DNA from: Xanthostigma xanthostigma
Lineage: Eukaryota; Arthropoda; Insecta; Raphidioptera; Raphidiidae
Assembly (NCBI GenBank): GCA_963575645.1
Contig: OY754464.1
Coordinates: 1,488,001-1,552,000 of the forward strand
Reading direction: 5' to 3'
Length of the DNA: 64,000 nucleotides
In this document: positions 11,411 through 21,267 of the stretch, piece by piece
Layout: the number at the start of each line of letters is the position of its first letter
Numbering within the stretch: the stretch's first letter is position 1
Made by a program: the position numbers and the translations under genes
Notes under the pieces: generated by a model
What the model saw: the letters and a program-made list of their open reading frames with translations, nothing else
Databases searched by the model: none
Told to the model about the DNA's origin: nothing

Positions 11411-14400
11411 CCTATTATAACAGCATGCTTTCATTATACGTAAAGTCGATTTTAGTATGACGTCGTAACATTAACATGTGATTTTTATACGTTACATGTT
11501 ACATGCTAATCCGAGAATGACTGATTCCAACGTTGGAACTGTTAAAAAGTAATAGGTTTTTGATTCTGTTCCGTAAGCGGAACAGGAATGGAACTGTTAT
11601 TAAAATTCTGCATAATTTGCGCATTCAAAAGCATACAGACACTATAAGAAAATAAGATGAAACAGTGCAGTAGAGTGTCTAATATGCGGATATAACGGAA
11701 AAACCACGAAAATATAAACCATTGCAATTTTATAACGATGTTATATAAAATATCATGTTTAATTTCCCCTTGATATACTATACTCAATGTATTATTTATA
11801 TTTAATCGCTGTGATATGACAGCATCAAAGAATGATATTCTATACTCATTGTATTATTTATATTTACCCGTTATTATCGTCAGTTAATGTTTTATGGGTC
11901 ATAATGAGATAGATAATCACACCTTGCTTAGAAACCAGAAAAAAATCAATATAAAATATTATTTTGTTTTCGATGCGAAACTTTCACCCTTCTTTAACTT
12001 TCTTTGCTCGTTACATATTGTTTCATATTACGTATGCTGATTGCATTTAATCTTTGAAATAGGAAACGTTTAGCGAAACAGAGGTGCATTAGGAAAGGAT
12101 AATTTTTTTAAATTTTATGGTTTGAGTAATAAATTTATATAATTATTCCACAGCTATCCTTCTATAGCTTTATGGAGACAAATCTCCGTTTTTGTCTAAT
12201 ATTTAGGAAACATGGCCTGTTAACAATTAAAGGATTATAACAATTAAAGGATTATAACAAATTTCCTCTCTAGGCTGAAAGAGCAGCTAATAAAAAAAAT
12301 GTTAGTCGTCGCGGGACGCTTGGCAGATGTGTAACATAATTTTAATTAGAATATACGCGTGTTTAATGCACACTTTAATTATAAAAGTAATTATCACTGT
12401 TTACCCTGTGCAGTATAAACACTATAAGCACATAAAGCATCGCCCCCTCGCCACATCATGATTGAATATTTTTTGTTTTCTCTTGAAAATTGTTAATTCT
12501 ACACTGTATACAGCTTGAAAAAACCATACTTTTATTATTTCATTCTGTCAAATAACTCTAAATACAGGTCTATAACATTTCTTAGAACCAAAACGTGAGA
12601 TGAAGAGACATCTTTGTGTTTTATCCGATGTTGCAAATTCCATCTTTTGATTTAACATAATGGAAAAAATTGAAAAAGAATAATAATTAATTAATAATTC
12701 AAGAAAAAAAATATATTTATATTCTTCAATATACATTATGCGTGTTAGGCTTTTATTTCCCTAAATTTTCGGTAGCGTGCTAATAGGATTCTTGCCCTCA
12801 TGGTTGATATGTTATGTTTTTACACATTAAGTAAATATGATATAACAGAAAACACCTATAGCTTATGTCACTATTAGATAAAATAGCAAATTCATAATTC
12901 AATGTGTTTCGAAACACATATACCGCGAACCGCATGCAATGTTGATATGAATTCAATCTATTCGAATACTTTTTAATATTCGGTTTTCAGCTGAATGTAG
13001 CATACTATTCAACTGAATATCAAATCATGGGGAAAAACGCATATATTACTCAAAAATATGTGATTTTTTTCTTAAATAGTATTATTTTGTAAAGCTTTTA
13101 GTGATATTTTTTAGTAATAAGGAGTATTATTAACACAATTTGATGTAACAATGCTCAAATAATGCGTGTTATGATACGGACTAGTTGCGCAAATGAAACA
13201 AATACGCTCGCAGCGTTGCTATCGCACGCTTCGTAATGGGACAAGTCGTAACCTGTTACCCGCGAAATGTAAAAAAATAATTAATTCGGCTGACGAATAT
13301 TCAACGCTTCGACCGAGAATATGTCTGAATATACGATAATCGATATTCGGCAAAATCACTATTCGTGGCAACACTAGTTGACACCCACGAAATTCTAACA
13401 GAATGCTTGCAATACGTTAAATTCAGAACATTACGTTTTTTAATTTTTGCGAAGGAGTTGAAAATTGTTTCACTATTAGACTTTTTTTCATGCATAACAT
13501 TTACTATTTTAAAACATGCATTTATTATTCGTATACAGGGATTGACTATAGATACTTTTTTCATAAATGCATTATCATAAGTTATACATGTGTCATTTTC
13601 AGGATCTATATTCATATTGAAAAAGTTTTCAAATACCTGTTTATCTTTTTATTTGATATAAAATTATGTTACAATAGATTGCAAAAATAACCATAGAAAA
13701 TATTTTAAATCAGATTTACCCTCTCGTTAAATAGTTGTGTCTTATTCGTCTTCAGAAAAACAGAAATCAAAATCAAAAAAGGAATTATACATTAGAAAAT
13801 ACATAATCGTTTCATAAACGCTAACGACCTTAGTTTTTGAGCGTCTATAATTTATTGTATTACTTTCGATGAAAAATAGCAGGGCTGGATGTACTTTTTG
13901 GTTATCAGGATTTTTAATTATGTAATTGCTTTTTTAAATTATATTTTGAATTATGAATTGATTTTAACGGAACTGCTAATGTCCAAATTAAACAGAAAAA
14001 AACATATATAAAAGAATAGAAAAGTTATTAGAACCTAATGGATTGCAAAAAACAGGATGAACAATTCTCTAACCCTTTACCGCATCGCGGCTCATATATG
14101 AACCAATCTAAAAAAATTTTTTCGGCTTTAAAATATATTTTATTCATAACTACGTGCGAAACCATATTTGACATATGCTAGGCTAGTTGTATTGTATGAG
14201 TTACTCCTATCAAATCAATTCTGTGAGTTGTACCAAGCGAAATATGTCTGTACATGTTAGTCTCACTTGTCAATAAAGAAGTCACTACTTTCGCATTTTT
14301 TATTTATGTAATAAAAGCAAAATTTTCATTGGAAAAAAAATACATTATCTTGCTAGATTTCCGCGGCACACCAAAAGCTAAAATATAATTGATACACAAA

Positions 14401-14510
14401 TACACGACTGAGGCGATGACCGACTCAGATCGACCGAGGCGACACGACGGCAAACGTGCGTTCTACACACTGTGTTTTTTGTTCATATTAAAATAACAAT
14501 TGAAAAAAAT
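11411..14510. other. AT-rich interior, no recognised genes
   Basis: Includes a possible hAT-like end near 13340-13380 (TTCGTGGCAACACTAG) and many short chance frames. The 104-aa minus frame at 13301-13615 has no feature I can tie to a family and overlaps plus-strand frames of similar quality. Confidence 0.35.
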
Positions 14511-14514
14511 GGTT

Positions 14515-15112
14515 GTCTGTAAAGTCGGTTTACGGACGATAGTTTTACGTGATAACGTATTCCGTAATACATAACCTAAACCTCCCAAAATTTGGTTTCA
14601 GTCCGCTTATCCTTGGTGTCGGAATGATAAGAAATGTCAAAAGTGACGTTTGCAACTTACAAAGTATTATGTTCTAATAATAATTAGTTATTCCAATACT
14701 TAACTTAGCAGGCTTTGCATTTCACAATATACTAATGTCAAAAAAATTGAATTAAACATTAGAAATGCAGCTGTTTTCATGTTAAGACAAGACATACGTT
14801 TGCTTCTAATTTCCATGTACGGCAAACAAAGACAACCGACCGCGTCGCGCCATGCATTACACAACATTGCATTTATACAGCTATTTTTCTATATAAATTT
14901 GTATAAAATATTTTTCTATATAAATTTGTATAAAAAACTGTTTAGGCAAATTCTGTTATACGAGAAATTAGCAAAAAGCACGCACAGGGTCAGGCGGAAC
15001 GTTACGCGTTAGGAACGTTAGGAACGTTACGTTACACCTTTTCGAACATGCAGCCGGTGTTTTATCAATTTATAATATTGGTGATTCATCAATTTATAAG
15101 ACGTTATCACAT
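14515..15112 (-). mobile_element. dispersed element W, copy 1
   Basis: The tip AAAGTCGGTTTACGGACG and the far end (CATCAATTTATAAGACGTTA) match, in inverted orientation, copies at 18056-18206 and 43772-44105. This identifies a non-autonomous element family; no transposase is encoded. Confidence 0.65.
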
Positions 15113-15269
15113 CAAAAATAGTGCTAATTTATTTCAGTTACATTTTAATCATAACAGAATTTTTTGAGCGATAACTAAGAAATTAAAAATTAAATCTCCA
15201 AATGTTGCAAAATGTAATTGTAAATTGTAAAATGTCAAATACATTGAATTTGACTGCGACACACCTGTA

Positions 15270-15320
15270 TCCGACTCCCGGCACACCAGTGTGCCACGGC
15301 ACATCGGTTGCGAAGCACTG
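15270..15320. mobile_element. hAT (Charlie-like) end fragment
   Basis: GGCACACCAGTGTGCCACGG followed by CGGTTGCGAAGCACTG resembles the 3' terminal region of hAT elements. No full element was defined. Confidence 0.4.
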
Positions 15321-15894
15321 CATTACATAACCCTCCAAACACTTCAACAATGAAATTGAAGCATATATTCTCACCTATTATAATAGTGTACACTTTAATG
15401 TTTTTCCACAAAAAAATGTCCTTTGCCACTCCTGGATTTTAAAATTGCAATATCAGTTGCATTGTGCGTAGCTGGAAAACCAGTGAGAAAATCCATATGA
15501 AGACCATCGAATAATGATCTACAACAAGCATATGAGCAAAAAAGAAAAAGAGGATTCACCAAAGAAATTTCCACAGAAGGACCTTTCTCAAGATGGTATA
15601 GGCCTTAGACCATTTGTCAGAATGGCGTGAAAACAATAGAATAAGGTGTAAACTTCCAGGCTGCACAGCGAGAACATTCACTTTTTGCTATATGTGTTAA
15701 ATGCACTTATGTTTCAACAAGGATCGAAATTGTTTTCTAAGATTTCATAATGTACCATATAAGACACAAACCATTGTTTTTTTGAAAAATAAATGTTAAA
15801 ATTGAATAAAATCATATTTTTAGTATCTATAATTTAATTCAGCAAAAAAATAAAAAAAGTCATGCAGTAAAGGGTTAAATTTCATTCTGATTTG

Positions 15895-16275
15895 ATTAAT
15901 TGATGGTGATGTAAAAATTAATAACACGATACAGCTCAAACGGATGAGCGGATCGAAACCAAATTTTGGGAGGATGGATGGTATGCAAATATGAAGAGCC
16001 TTATTGTTTTTTGGGGAAAAATCGACACATGCGCGGAAGAGATTTTTTTTTGCAATAACGGTGTTTTTTTTATATAATAATGATATACTTTTCATAATGG
16101 CATATTAAAAATTTATAGTTTCGGAAATATTTTGAAAATAAAAAAGCCGTTTTTATGAATATGTTAGAAATAAACAAGTTCGACATGATTTGAATAATAT
16201 TTACATGACTGAGAACATGATACGTAGGTAATCATGGCAACGATTAGCAATATCATATTGAATACTAGCCATTTT
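15895..16275 (-). repeat. dispersed repeat T, copy 1
   Basis: Matches 38215-38565 in inverted orientation (shared GCAAATATGAAGAGC, ACGATACAGCTCAAACGG, and the ATTGAATACTAGCCAT end). A partial direct copy of its centre lies at 16871-16990. Confidence 0.7.
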
Positions 16276-16324
16276 TCTTTATTATAATCAAATGTTGTCA
16301 TTTTTTGAAGTTGGAATAGTGTCG

Positions 16325-16617
16325 ACTAGGGTTACCATATGACAGGCGTTTACCGCATTTGACAGACATTTTAAGGTTTAGACAGGTGTGCGACCGGTAT
16401 TGGTCTGAGTCAGTCATTTTCAAATTTCGCGCCTATTGAAAAAAAAATAATGTCCTCTGACAAATAACAGTAATAAACATCCTTCTTCATTATTATCTGC
16501 TGGCTTTTACTTATTGCCTATACAGCGTTTTGCTTTAGACAGACATTTTTTCTGAAAAATCAGGTATTTTAGATAACATAGACAGGAGTCTCTCTATTTA
16601 CATATGGTAACCCTAGT
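16325..16617. mobile_element. MITE with 17-bp perfect inverted ends
   Basis: ACTAGGGTTACCATATG at the left is exactly complementary to CATATGGTAACCCTAGT at the right. The 293-bp interior is non-coding and contains two ACAGACATTTT-like motifs. It lies inside the giant element. Confidence 0.75.
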
Positions 16618-16870
16618 CCCGTAGCCCAATTGACTGGAATTTTTTTTCTTTATCCTTGCTACACCTTATCCTTGCATCACCTTATATTTTCTAGATCTCT
16701 TTCTAATTTTTCCAAGAATGAAACCGAATACTCATCTCCACGATATGGTAAATAATTGAATAGTCATATTTTCACTGATTTTTTTTAAATAATTGGCGCA
16801 AGTATTCACAATTTTACATTTTATTTGTGATACTAAGTTAATTATTTTCTCATCTTGTCTTTCGATTTAA

Positions 16871-16990
16871 TATGCAAATATGAAGAGCGTTATTGTTTTT
16901 TGGGGAAAAATCGACACATGCGCAGAAGAGATATTTGCTATAACGGTGTTTTTTTTATATAATGATGATATACTTTTCATAACGGCATAA
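16871..16990 (-). repeat. dispersed repeat T, partial direct copy
   Basis: TATGCAAATATGAAGAGCGT and the following 100 bases repeat 15985-16105 almost exactly. Confidence 0.7.
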
Positions 16991-17039
16991 TATTTTATTT
17001 ATTTTTACAAGGTCTCTTCCGTTATCCACCTTTGTGGTT

Positions 17040-17277
17040 ATCACCTTTGTGGTGTGTGTGTTTGTGACAGCGATTTTTGTGTGTGTGTGTGTCTGTGTAA
17101 ATTTGAGTAAATTTGTGTCAATGTGTGTATATTTGTGCCTATGTTTGTGTGTATGTGTGTATATTTGTGTCAATGTGTGTAAATTTGTGTCTGTGCGTGT
17201 GGTGTGTGTGTGTGGTGTGTGTGTAAATTTGTGTCTTGGCGTGTGGTGTGTGTGTGTAAATTTGTGTCTGTGCGTGT

Positions 17278-17312
<35 letters not shown>

Positions 17313-17320
17313 TTTGTGTA
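17040..17320. repeat. (GT)n compound microsatellite
   Basis: Long TG runs interspersed with AATTTGTGTC units. The frames of 105 and 133 residues across it (His-Thr or Val-Cys rich) are products of the repeat, not genes. Confidence 0.95.
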
Positions 17321-17600
17321 TTTTTCACAAAAACTACAAAAAGAGTTTTGATTCATGTTGTAGGAATAAATTTGCGATGAAGGAAACTAGGCTTCATGGA
17401 GGTTAATAATTAAAAAAATCATATGAAATAATCCTATTTATTCAATAATCAAATAATTCTCAACATCATCCACATTATATAATATATATAAAACTAATTC
17501 TTGTATAAATGAATAAAATATTTACAGAAAAGATGAAAAAAATAATAAGTTATTAACAATATTTTTGAAAGACTAACTAATTTACGCTAAATATTCTTAT

Positions 17601-18004
17601 TCACGATTGATTTTTTTTTTCATTTATTGAACAAATAGTAAAATCTTCCATGTAATTTGGAATCTGCATGTTGTAAGATAGTATTTTTCTATAAGCTATT
17701 TCTCTTAAACTAGATACATTCATTAAACAAAAGTCACATTTAGAATAATAACACATTAAACTTATTTTACATTTAAAACAGTGCATTTTTTTTTAAATAA
17801 GGCATATTTTTTTTTCTGATAAAGAAGCAAAATGCAAGATCCAGAATGTTGCGTCTGTTCACAAAGGAAACAATAATTTACTAAAGTATTTTTAATGAAC
17901 TTACATTCTTCAAATGATTCTGTGCATTTAGTACAAAAATTAACATTAAATGAATGATTATAATATTCATAAACTAAAAAACACTTGCACTGCATAATAT
18001 TCAT
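17601..18004 (-). pseudogene. Cys-rich protein gene, frameshifted
   Basis: Two overlapping minus-strand frames, 18004-17762 (80 aa) and 17786-17601 (61 aa), look like one gene split by a 1-base slip in a run of nine A on the coding strand near 17787-17796. Both halves are rich in paired cysteines: CKC, CTKC, CFLC and EECK in the first, CFKC and CDFC in the second. That suggests a zinc-binding protein, but I cannot name the family. A possible 3' splice site (TTTTATTTAG) lies just before the first ATG. The gene lies 3' of the OB-like gene on the same strand. Sequencing error, programmed slippage and real loss of function are all possible. Confidence 0.45.
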
Positions 18005-18055
18005 ACTAAATAAAACATGTGAAAATAACTTATTTACTTAGAAGTAAAAGCGTCG

Positions 18056-18206
18056 TTTTTTTTTTTAAACGCGTTAACGTATTATAAATTGATGAAACAC
18101 CGGCTGCAAGCACGAAAAAGTGTAACGTTCCGTTACTACTAAAATTTAGGTTATGATATTCGAGCGGAATGCATTATCATGTGAAACTAACGTCTGTAAA
18201 CCGACT
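18056..18206 (+). mobile_element. dispersed element W, short copy that ends a gene
   Basis: ATAAATTGATGAAACACC and ATATTCGAGCGGAA are shared with the copies at 43772-44105 and 14515-15112. The insertion supplies the last 20 or so codons and the stop of the minus-strand gene at 18146-18565. Confidence 0.7.
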
Positions 18207-18565
18207 TTTTCTTCTACAGTATGATTCACTTCATCGTTTTCTATAAAATTAATAATGGAGGTCGTGTTGTTGGAATGACCGACAGCTTTTTTCTCTCCCT
18301 TGTATATAAGAGAAAAATTTTTCATGGACAGCAATTCGTTTCTGTCCGATTCACTTAAACGTTGAAATCTTGCAGGCAAGAAAAAAATACCGCTCTCGTA
18401 TTTTAAAATGATGACAATTTTGTCACCGTATCGAGTTTTCATTGTTTGCACTTTTTCTATATTATATCTGTGATTTATCGTTAAATCCCTTATTCTCCTA
18501 AACTTATTATCATTATAGATTTTCCCCTCATAGTTTCCAATTTCATTGAAACGTTTCACGTTCAT
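18146..18565 (-). CDS. small protein with possible OB-fold (139 aa)
   Basis: The central segment has alternating hydrophobic strands and a basic loop: YNIEKVQTMKTRYGDKIVII, then GIFFLPARFQRL. This pattern recalls short single-stranded nucleic-acid-binding (OB-type) proteins found in arthropod virus-like elements, but the call is pattern-based only. Residues after about 118 (KVGLQTLVSHDNAFRSNIIT) are encoded by the inserted element W, so the original C terminus was replaced. A good 3' splice site (TTTTTGGTTACAG) directly precedes the ATG, and a strong donor (GTAAGTAAG) lies at 18777, implying a 212-bp intron in the 5' leader. It is divergent from the plus-strand genes starting at 19532. Confidence 0.6.
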   Translation of the reverse strand: MNVKRFNEIGNYEGKIYNDNKFRRIRDLTINHRYNIEKVQTMKTRYGDKIVIILKYESGIFFLPARFQRLSESDRNELLSMKNFSLIYKGEKKAVGHSNNTTSIINFIENDEVNHTVEEKVGLQTLVSHDNAFRSNIIT

Positions 18566-18777
18566 CTGTAACCAAAAAGAAAATTATTAATTATAATGCA
18601 AAAAAAACAACAATGATATAGTTCGTTTTAGTTTTACATACTTCTTATAATAAAATGTATATAGCGGTTGTTTTCTCAATCTTACGACAGCTGGGTGCGA
18701 TTTTCACGTTCTGAAGCAAAAAAGAAAAGTAATACAAATCTTTTTTTAAACAAATTCAAAAATATTTTCTTACTTAC
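18566..18777 (-). other. predicted 5'-leader intron
   Basis: On the minus strand the exon ends ...TTATCG, then GTAAGTAAG at 18777. The acceptor TTGGTTACAG ends at 18566, immediately before the start codon. Both sites match insect consensus. No transcript evidence is available. Confidence 0.5.
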
Positions 18778-18834
18778 CGATAATTATGATAAATTTCGGT
18801 TAATGCTGGACAAATTGTTGTTTCCCTTGAAGAC

Positions 18835-18900
18835 TGCACTTTTTTCACTTGCAACACGAAAGACTGCACTTTTTTCACTTGCAACACGAAAGACTGCTTA
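18835..18900. repeat. 27-bp tandem repeat in the intergenic promoter region
   Basis: AAGACTGCACTTTTTTCACT and the following seven bases occur about two and a half times. The repeat lies just upstream of the predicted leader exon of the minus-strand gene and may belong to its transcription start region. Confidence 0.7.
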
Positions 18901-19019
18901 AATCAAACTGATAGAAGAAACATGGTATGCTATGTATTATGAAATACAGTAATATCACGCAGGGTGGGGGGAAGTAGTACTTCTGCAAGCGAAACGAAAT
19001 ATACTTGAAATTATACGAA

Positions 19020-19410
19020 AGAGAAATATGACACCATTTAAAAATGCTGAGCTGGTGTTTTCACATCCGCTAATGGAAAAAATCGCATCAGGTATGCGTG
19101 ATGTCATTATGATGAGAATAAAAGCATATACTTGTAAGAGGATAATATGACTCTTTTTTAAAATGCTGAGCTGGTGTTTTCACATCCGCTAAGGAAAAAA
19201 TCGCATCAGGTATGCATGATGTCATTATGATGAGAATAAAAGCATATACTTGTAAGAGGATATGACTCTTTTTTAAAATGCTGAGCTGGTGTTTTCACAT
19301 CCGCTAAGGAAAAAATCGCATCAGGTATGCATGATGTCATTATGATGAGAATAAAAACATATACTTGTAAGAGGAAATGACTCTTTTTAAAATGCTGAGC
19401 TAGCGTTTAC
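19020..19410 (+). repeat. 118-bp tandem repeat, right subterminal array
   Basis: Three to four units carrying AATGCTGAGCTGGTGTTTTC and GGTATGCATGATGTCATTAT. The central CATGATGTCATTATGATGA is close to a CRE/AP-1-like palindrome. The array lies between the two divergent gene sets, and one inverted unit lies near the left end at 6630-6715. Confidence 0.85.
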
Positions 19411-19531
19411 ACATCTGTTGTAATGTACGCTATATTTATTGAGTTATAAATAAAGAATTTTTATCATTGACTACATTTAATAATTAAATTTCAGTTTTCA
19501 TCCTTATTATCTTATTTATTTAAGGAAAGAG

Positions 19532-19660
19532 ATGCAGCGAAACTTTACGAAACGGACTGTCGTGTCGAGACGAAACACTCGGGCATTCGAGTGGAGGGGA
19601 TTTAGTAATATTGTAACTGAACACAAAAAAGCAAAGCCAGTATTCGTGAGACTTTGTTGA
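19532..19660 (+). CDS. possible small basic peptide (42 aa)
   Basis: An ATG-initiated frame of 42 codons, rich in Arg and Lys (MQRNFTKRTVVSRRNTRAF...), ends TGA ten bases before the start of the 279-aa gene. The tight spacing and basic composition would fit a DNA-condensing viral peptide, but an upstream open frame in the leader of the next gene is equally possible. No family is recognised. Confidence 0.3.
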   Translation: MQRNFTKRTVVSRRNTRAFEWRGFSNIVTEHKKAKPVFVRLC

Positions 19661-19670
19661 TCGCGTTAGG

Positions 19671-20510
19671 ATGAGCATTACTCCGAATATATTCCAGTTA
19701 TACAACTCTTCTCCTGAGACAACGATGGCTGCGTTATCATATGATGTGAATTTCGATTACAACAACGTGATAACGGTGGAGGAGAACGAGGAGAGAGGTG
19801 AAGACATTGTAGAGTTTCCACTGGTGCGCGACTTTGACACTGAAATCTTTCCTTTTGCTGAATCATCAACAACTACTACACCTACGTTTCTGCCTGCCTT
19901 GGAGGTTTCGAATTCTGAAACGAAACTTTTGATGCAAAATATTTTTTTCATCGATGTCAAACGAAGTAAATACGTTAACGTCGGTTGGATGCCTTCTTCT
20001 CAAGGTTTTCAAGCAACGCTCGAACTGAGAGATGTGAAATCGAGCAGCATTTTTATCGATCAGAATGATTGGTGTGCTCTGATGTTGTTGTGTGATCATA
20101 TAAACAAATACTTCAACGACGACGCTCATCGGCGATTTTATTCAGTGATTGGCGGAAACGTGGAAATTAAAGAAGTTTATTTAAAGAAGATAAAACATTT
20201 AAAATTGCAACGATCGAATTCTGTTTGTTCGTTGATTTTATCAAAAAGTGAGTGGATTAATTTGTTGGAAATGAAAGACCTTGTAAACAGTTTATTGTGC
20301 TTGTACGTATACAACACAAACAGCATAAATATTTATTATAAAATGTATTTAGATAAGTGTAAGTTGTTGAATTGTCTACGCTTAAGTTCCAATGATTTTT
20401 TTATACTTAAAGATATTTTACACACTTTTAATTACGAAAGACTCTTTTATGAAATCTCCATAGTTTGTAGTGAAAAAATTATATCTGACTTTAATAGCTG
20501 TAATGGATAA
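19671..20510 (+). CDS. uncharacterised protein of the giant element (279 aa)
   Basis: The longest frame in the element. Residues 30-75 are acidic and Ser/Thr-rich (VEENEERGEDIVEF, ESSTTTTPTF), probably disordered. From about residue 90 a folded region begins (FFIDVKRSKYVNVGWMPSSQ, then a hydrophobic helix near NDWCALMLLCDHINKYF). The C-terminal third is helical and Leu/Ile-rich. There is no signal peptide or clear membrane span. A second in-frame ATG lies at residue 19. The stop codon overlaps the start of the following PPP1R15-like frame (ATGgaTAA), a compact, virus-like arrangement. I do not recognise the family. Confidence 0.75.
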   Translation: MSITPNIFQLYNSSPETTMAALSYDVNFDYNNVITVEENEERGEDIVEFPLVRDFDTEIFPFAESSTTTTPTFLPALEVSNSETKLLMQNIFFIDVKRSKYVNVGWMPSSQGFQATLELRDVKSSSIFIDQNDWCALMLLCDHINKYFNDDAHRRFYSVIGGNVEIKEVYLKKIKHLKLQRSNSVCSLILSKSEWINLLEMKDLVNSLLCLYVYNTNSINIYYKMYLDKCKLLNCLRLSSNDFFILKDILHTFNYERLFYEISIVCSEKIISDFNSCNG

Positions 20511-20757
20511 AAAAATAATAAAAAAAAAAGTTGTACGTTTTAACGAAAAGGTAGAGATTAAATATATGGTTTATTAGAGTTTTGCATATCGAAAAGCAAG
20601 GGTGGGGATGTGGGAGCAGATTGCAAGGGATCGTGAACGGTTTAAAAGACGAATAGAAGCAGTCTCTCATATTCTCAGTCCGGTGCTAAGAACTGTCAAT
20701 TCATCGTCATCATCCGTCGAGAACATTCTAAGCTTAGTGCATAATAATAATAATTAA
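20503..20757 (+). pseudogene. PPP1R15 (GADD34)-like eIF2alpha phosphatase cofactor, interrupted
   Basis: The frame starting at 20503 contains an RVxF-type PP1-docking motif with its downstream hydrophobic strand (VVRFNEKVEIKYM, 20530-20568). In the same frame, after a TAG at 20575-20577, it contains WEQIARDRERFKRRI (20611-20655), closely resembling the segment of PPP1R15 proteins that contributes to eIF2alpha recognition. Order and spacing fit the C-terminal core of that family. Host members reverse stress-induced eIF2alpha phosphorylation, and homologues in large DNA viruses such as herpes simplex ICP34.5 and African swine fever virus DP71L keep translation on. The internal stop separates the two functional segments; an ATG at 20608 could start the second part alone. 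The frame ends at TAA 20755 after a Ser/Asn-rich tail. It overlaps the preceding gene by 8 bases. Confidence 0.75.
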
Positions 20758-21267
20758 AACAACATTGAAATGCACGAAGCCGGTATTGTAGTAATTATAA
20801 GAAATAAATATACAAACGAATTATTACTTTCAAACTATATCGAATGTACGGATTTACAGCCGCAAAAAGAAATATTAACGGTTGATGAAATAAAAATTAA
20901 AATTATTTTTGATACTTCGGAAAATTTACTCGAAGATTCAGATGACGCTGCCGTTTGTGATTTTGGTAATGTAAATTATGGTCGTGCAGATGTCGAGAAC
21001 ATACTAAGCTTAGTGCATAATAATAATAATATTCAAAACAATATGGAAATGCACGAAGCCGGTATTACAGTAATTATAAGAAATAAATACACAAACGAAA
21101 TATTACTTTCAAACTATATCGATTGTACGGATTTGCAGCCGCAAAAAGAAATATTAACGGTTGGTGATTTAAAAATTAAAATTATTTTTGTCACATCGGA
21201 AAATTTACTCGAAGATTCAGACGACACCACCGATTGCGATTTTGGTAGTGATGACGATGAAGATAAA
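20716..21267 (+). repeat. in-frame 276-bp tandem duplication
   Basis: The segment from GTCGAGAACATTCTAAGC (20716) through the first MHEAGI domain recurs from 20992 (GTCGAGAACATACTAAGC). The offset of 276 bases is 92 codons, so the reading frame is preserved. The second copy reads through where the first has TAA at 20755. Confidence 0.85.

Noticed and set aside
13301-13615. 104-aa minus-strand gene
   Set aside because: Overlaps equally long plus-strand frames in AT-rich DNA and shows no recognisable motif.
16955-17356. 133-aa His/Thr-rich and 105-aa Val/Cys-rich frames
   Set aside because: Direct translations of the (GT)n microsatellite on the two strands.
18668-18901. 77-aa plus-strand gene
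   Set aside because: Its C terminus is the 27-bp repeat translated, and it overlaps the predicted leader exon and intron of the minus-strand gene.
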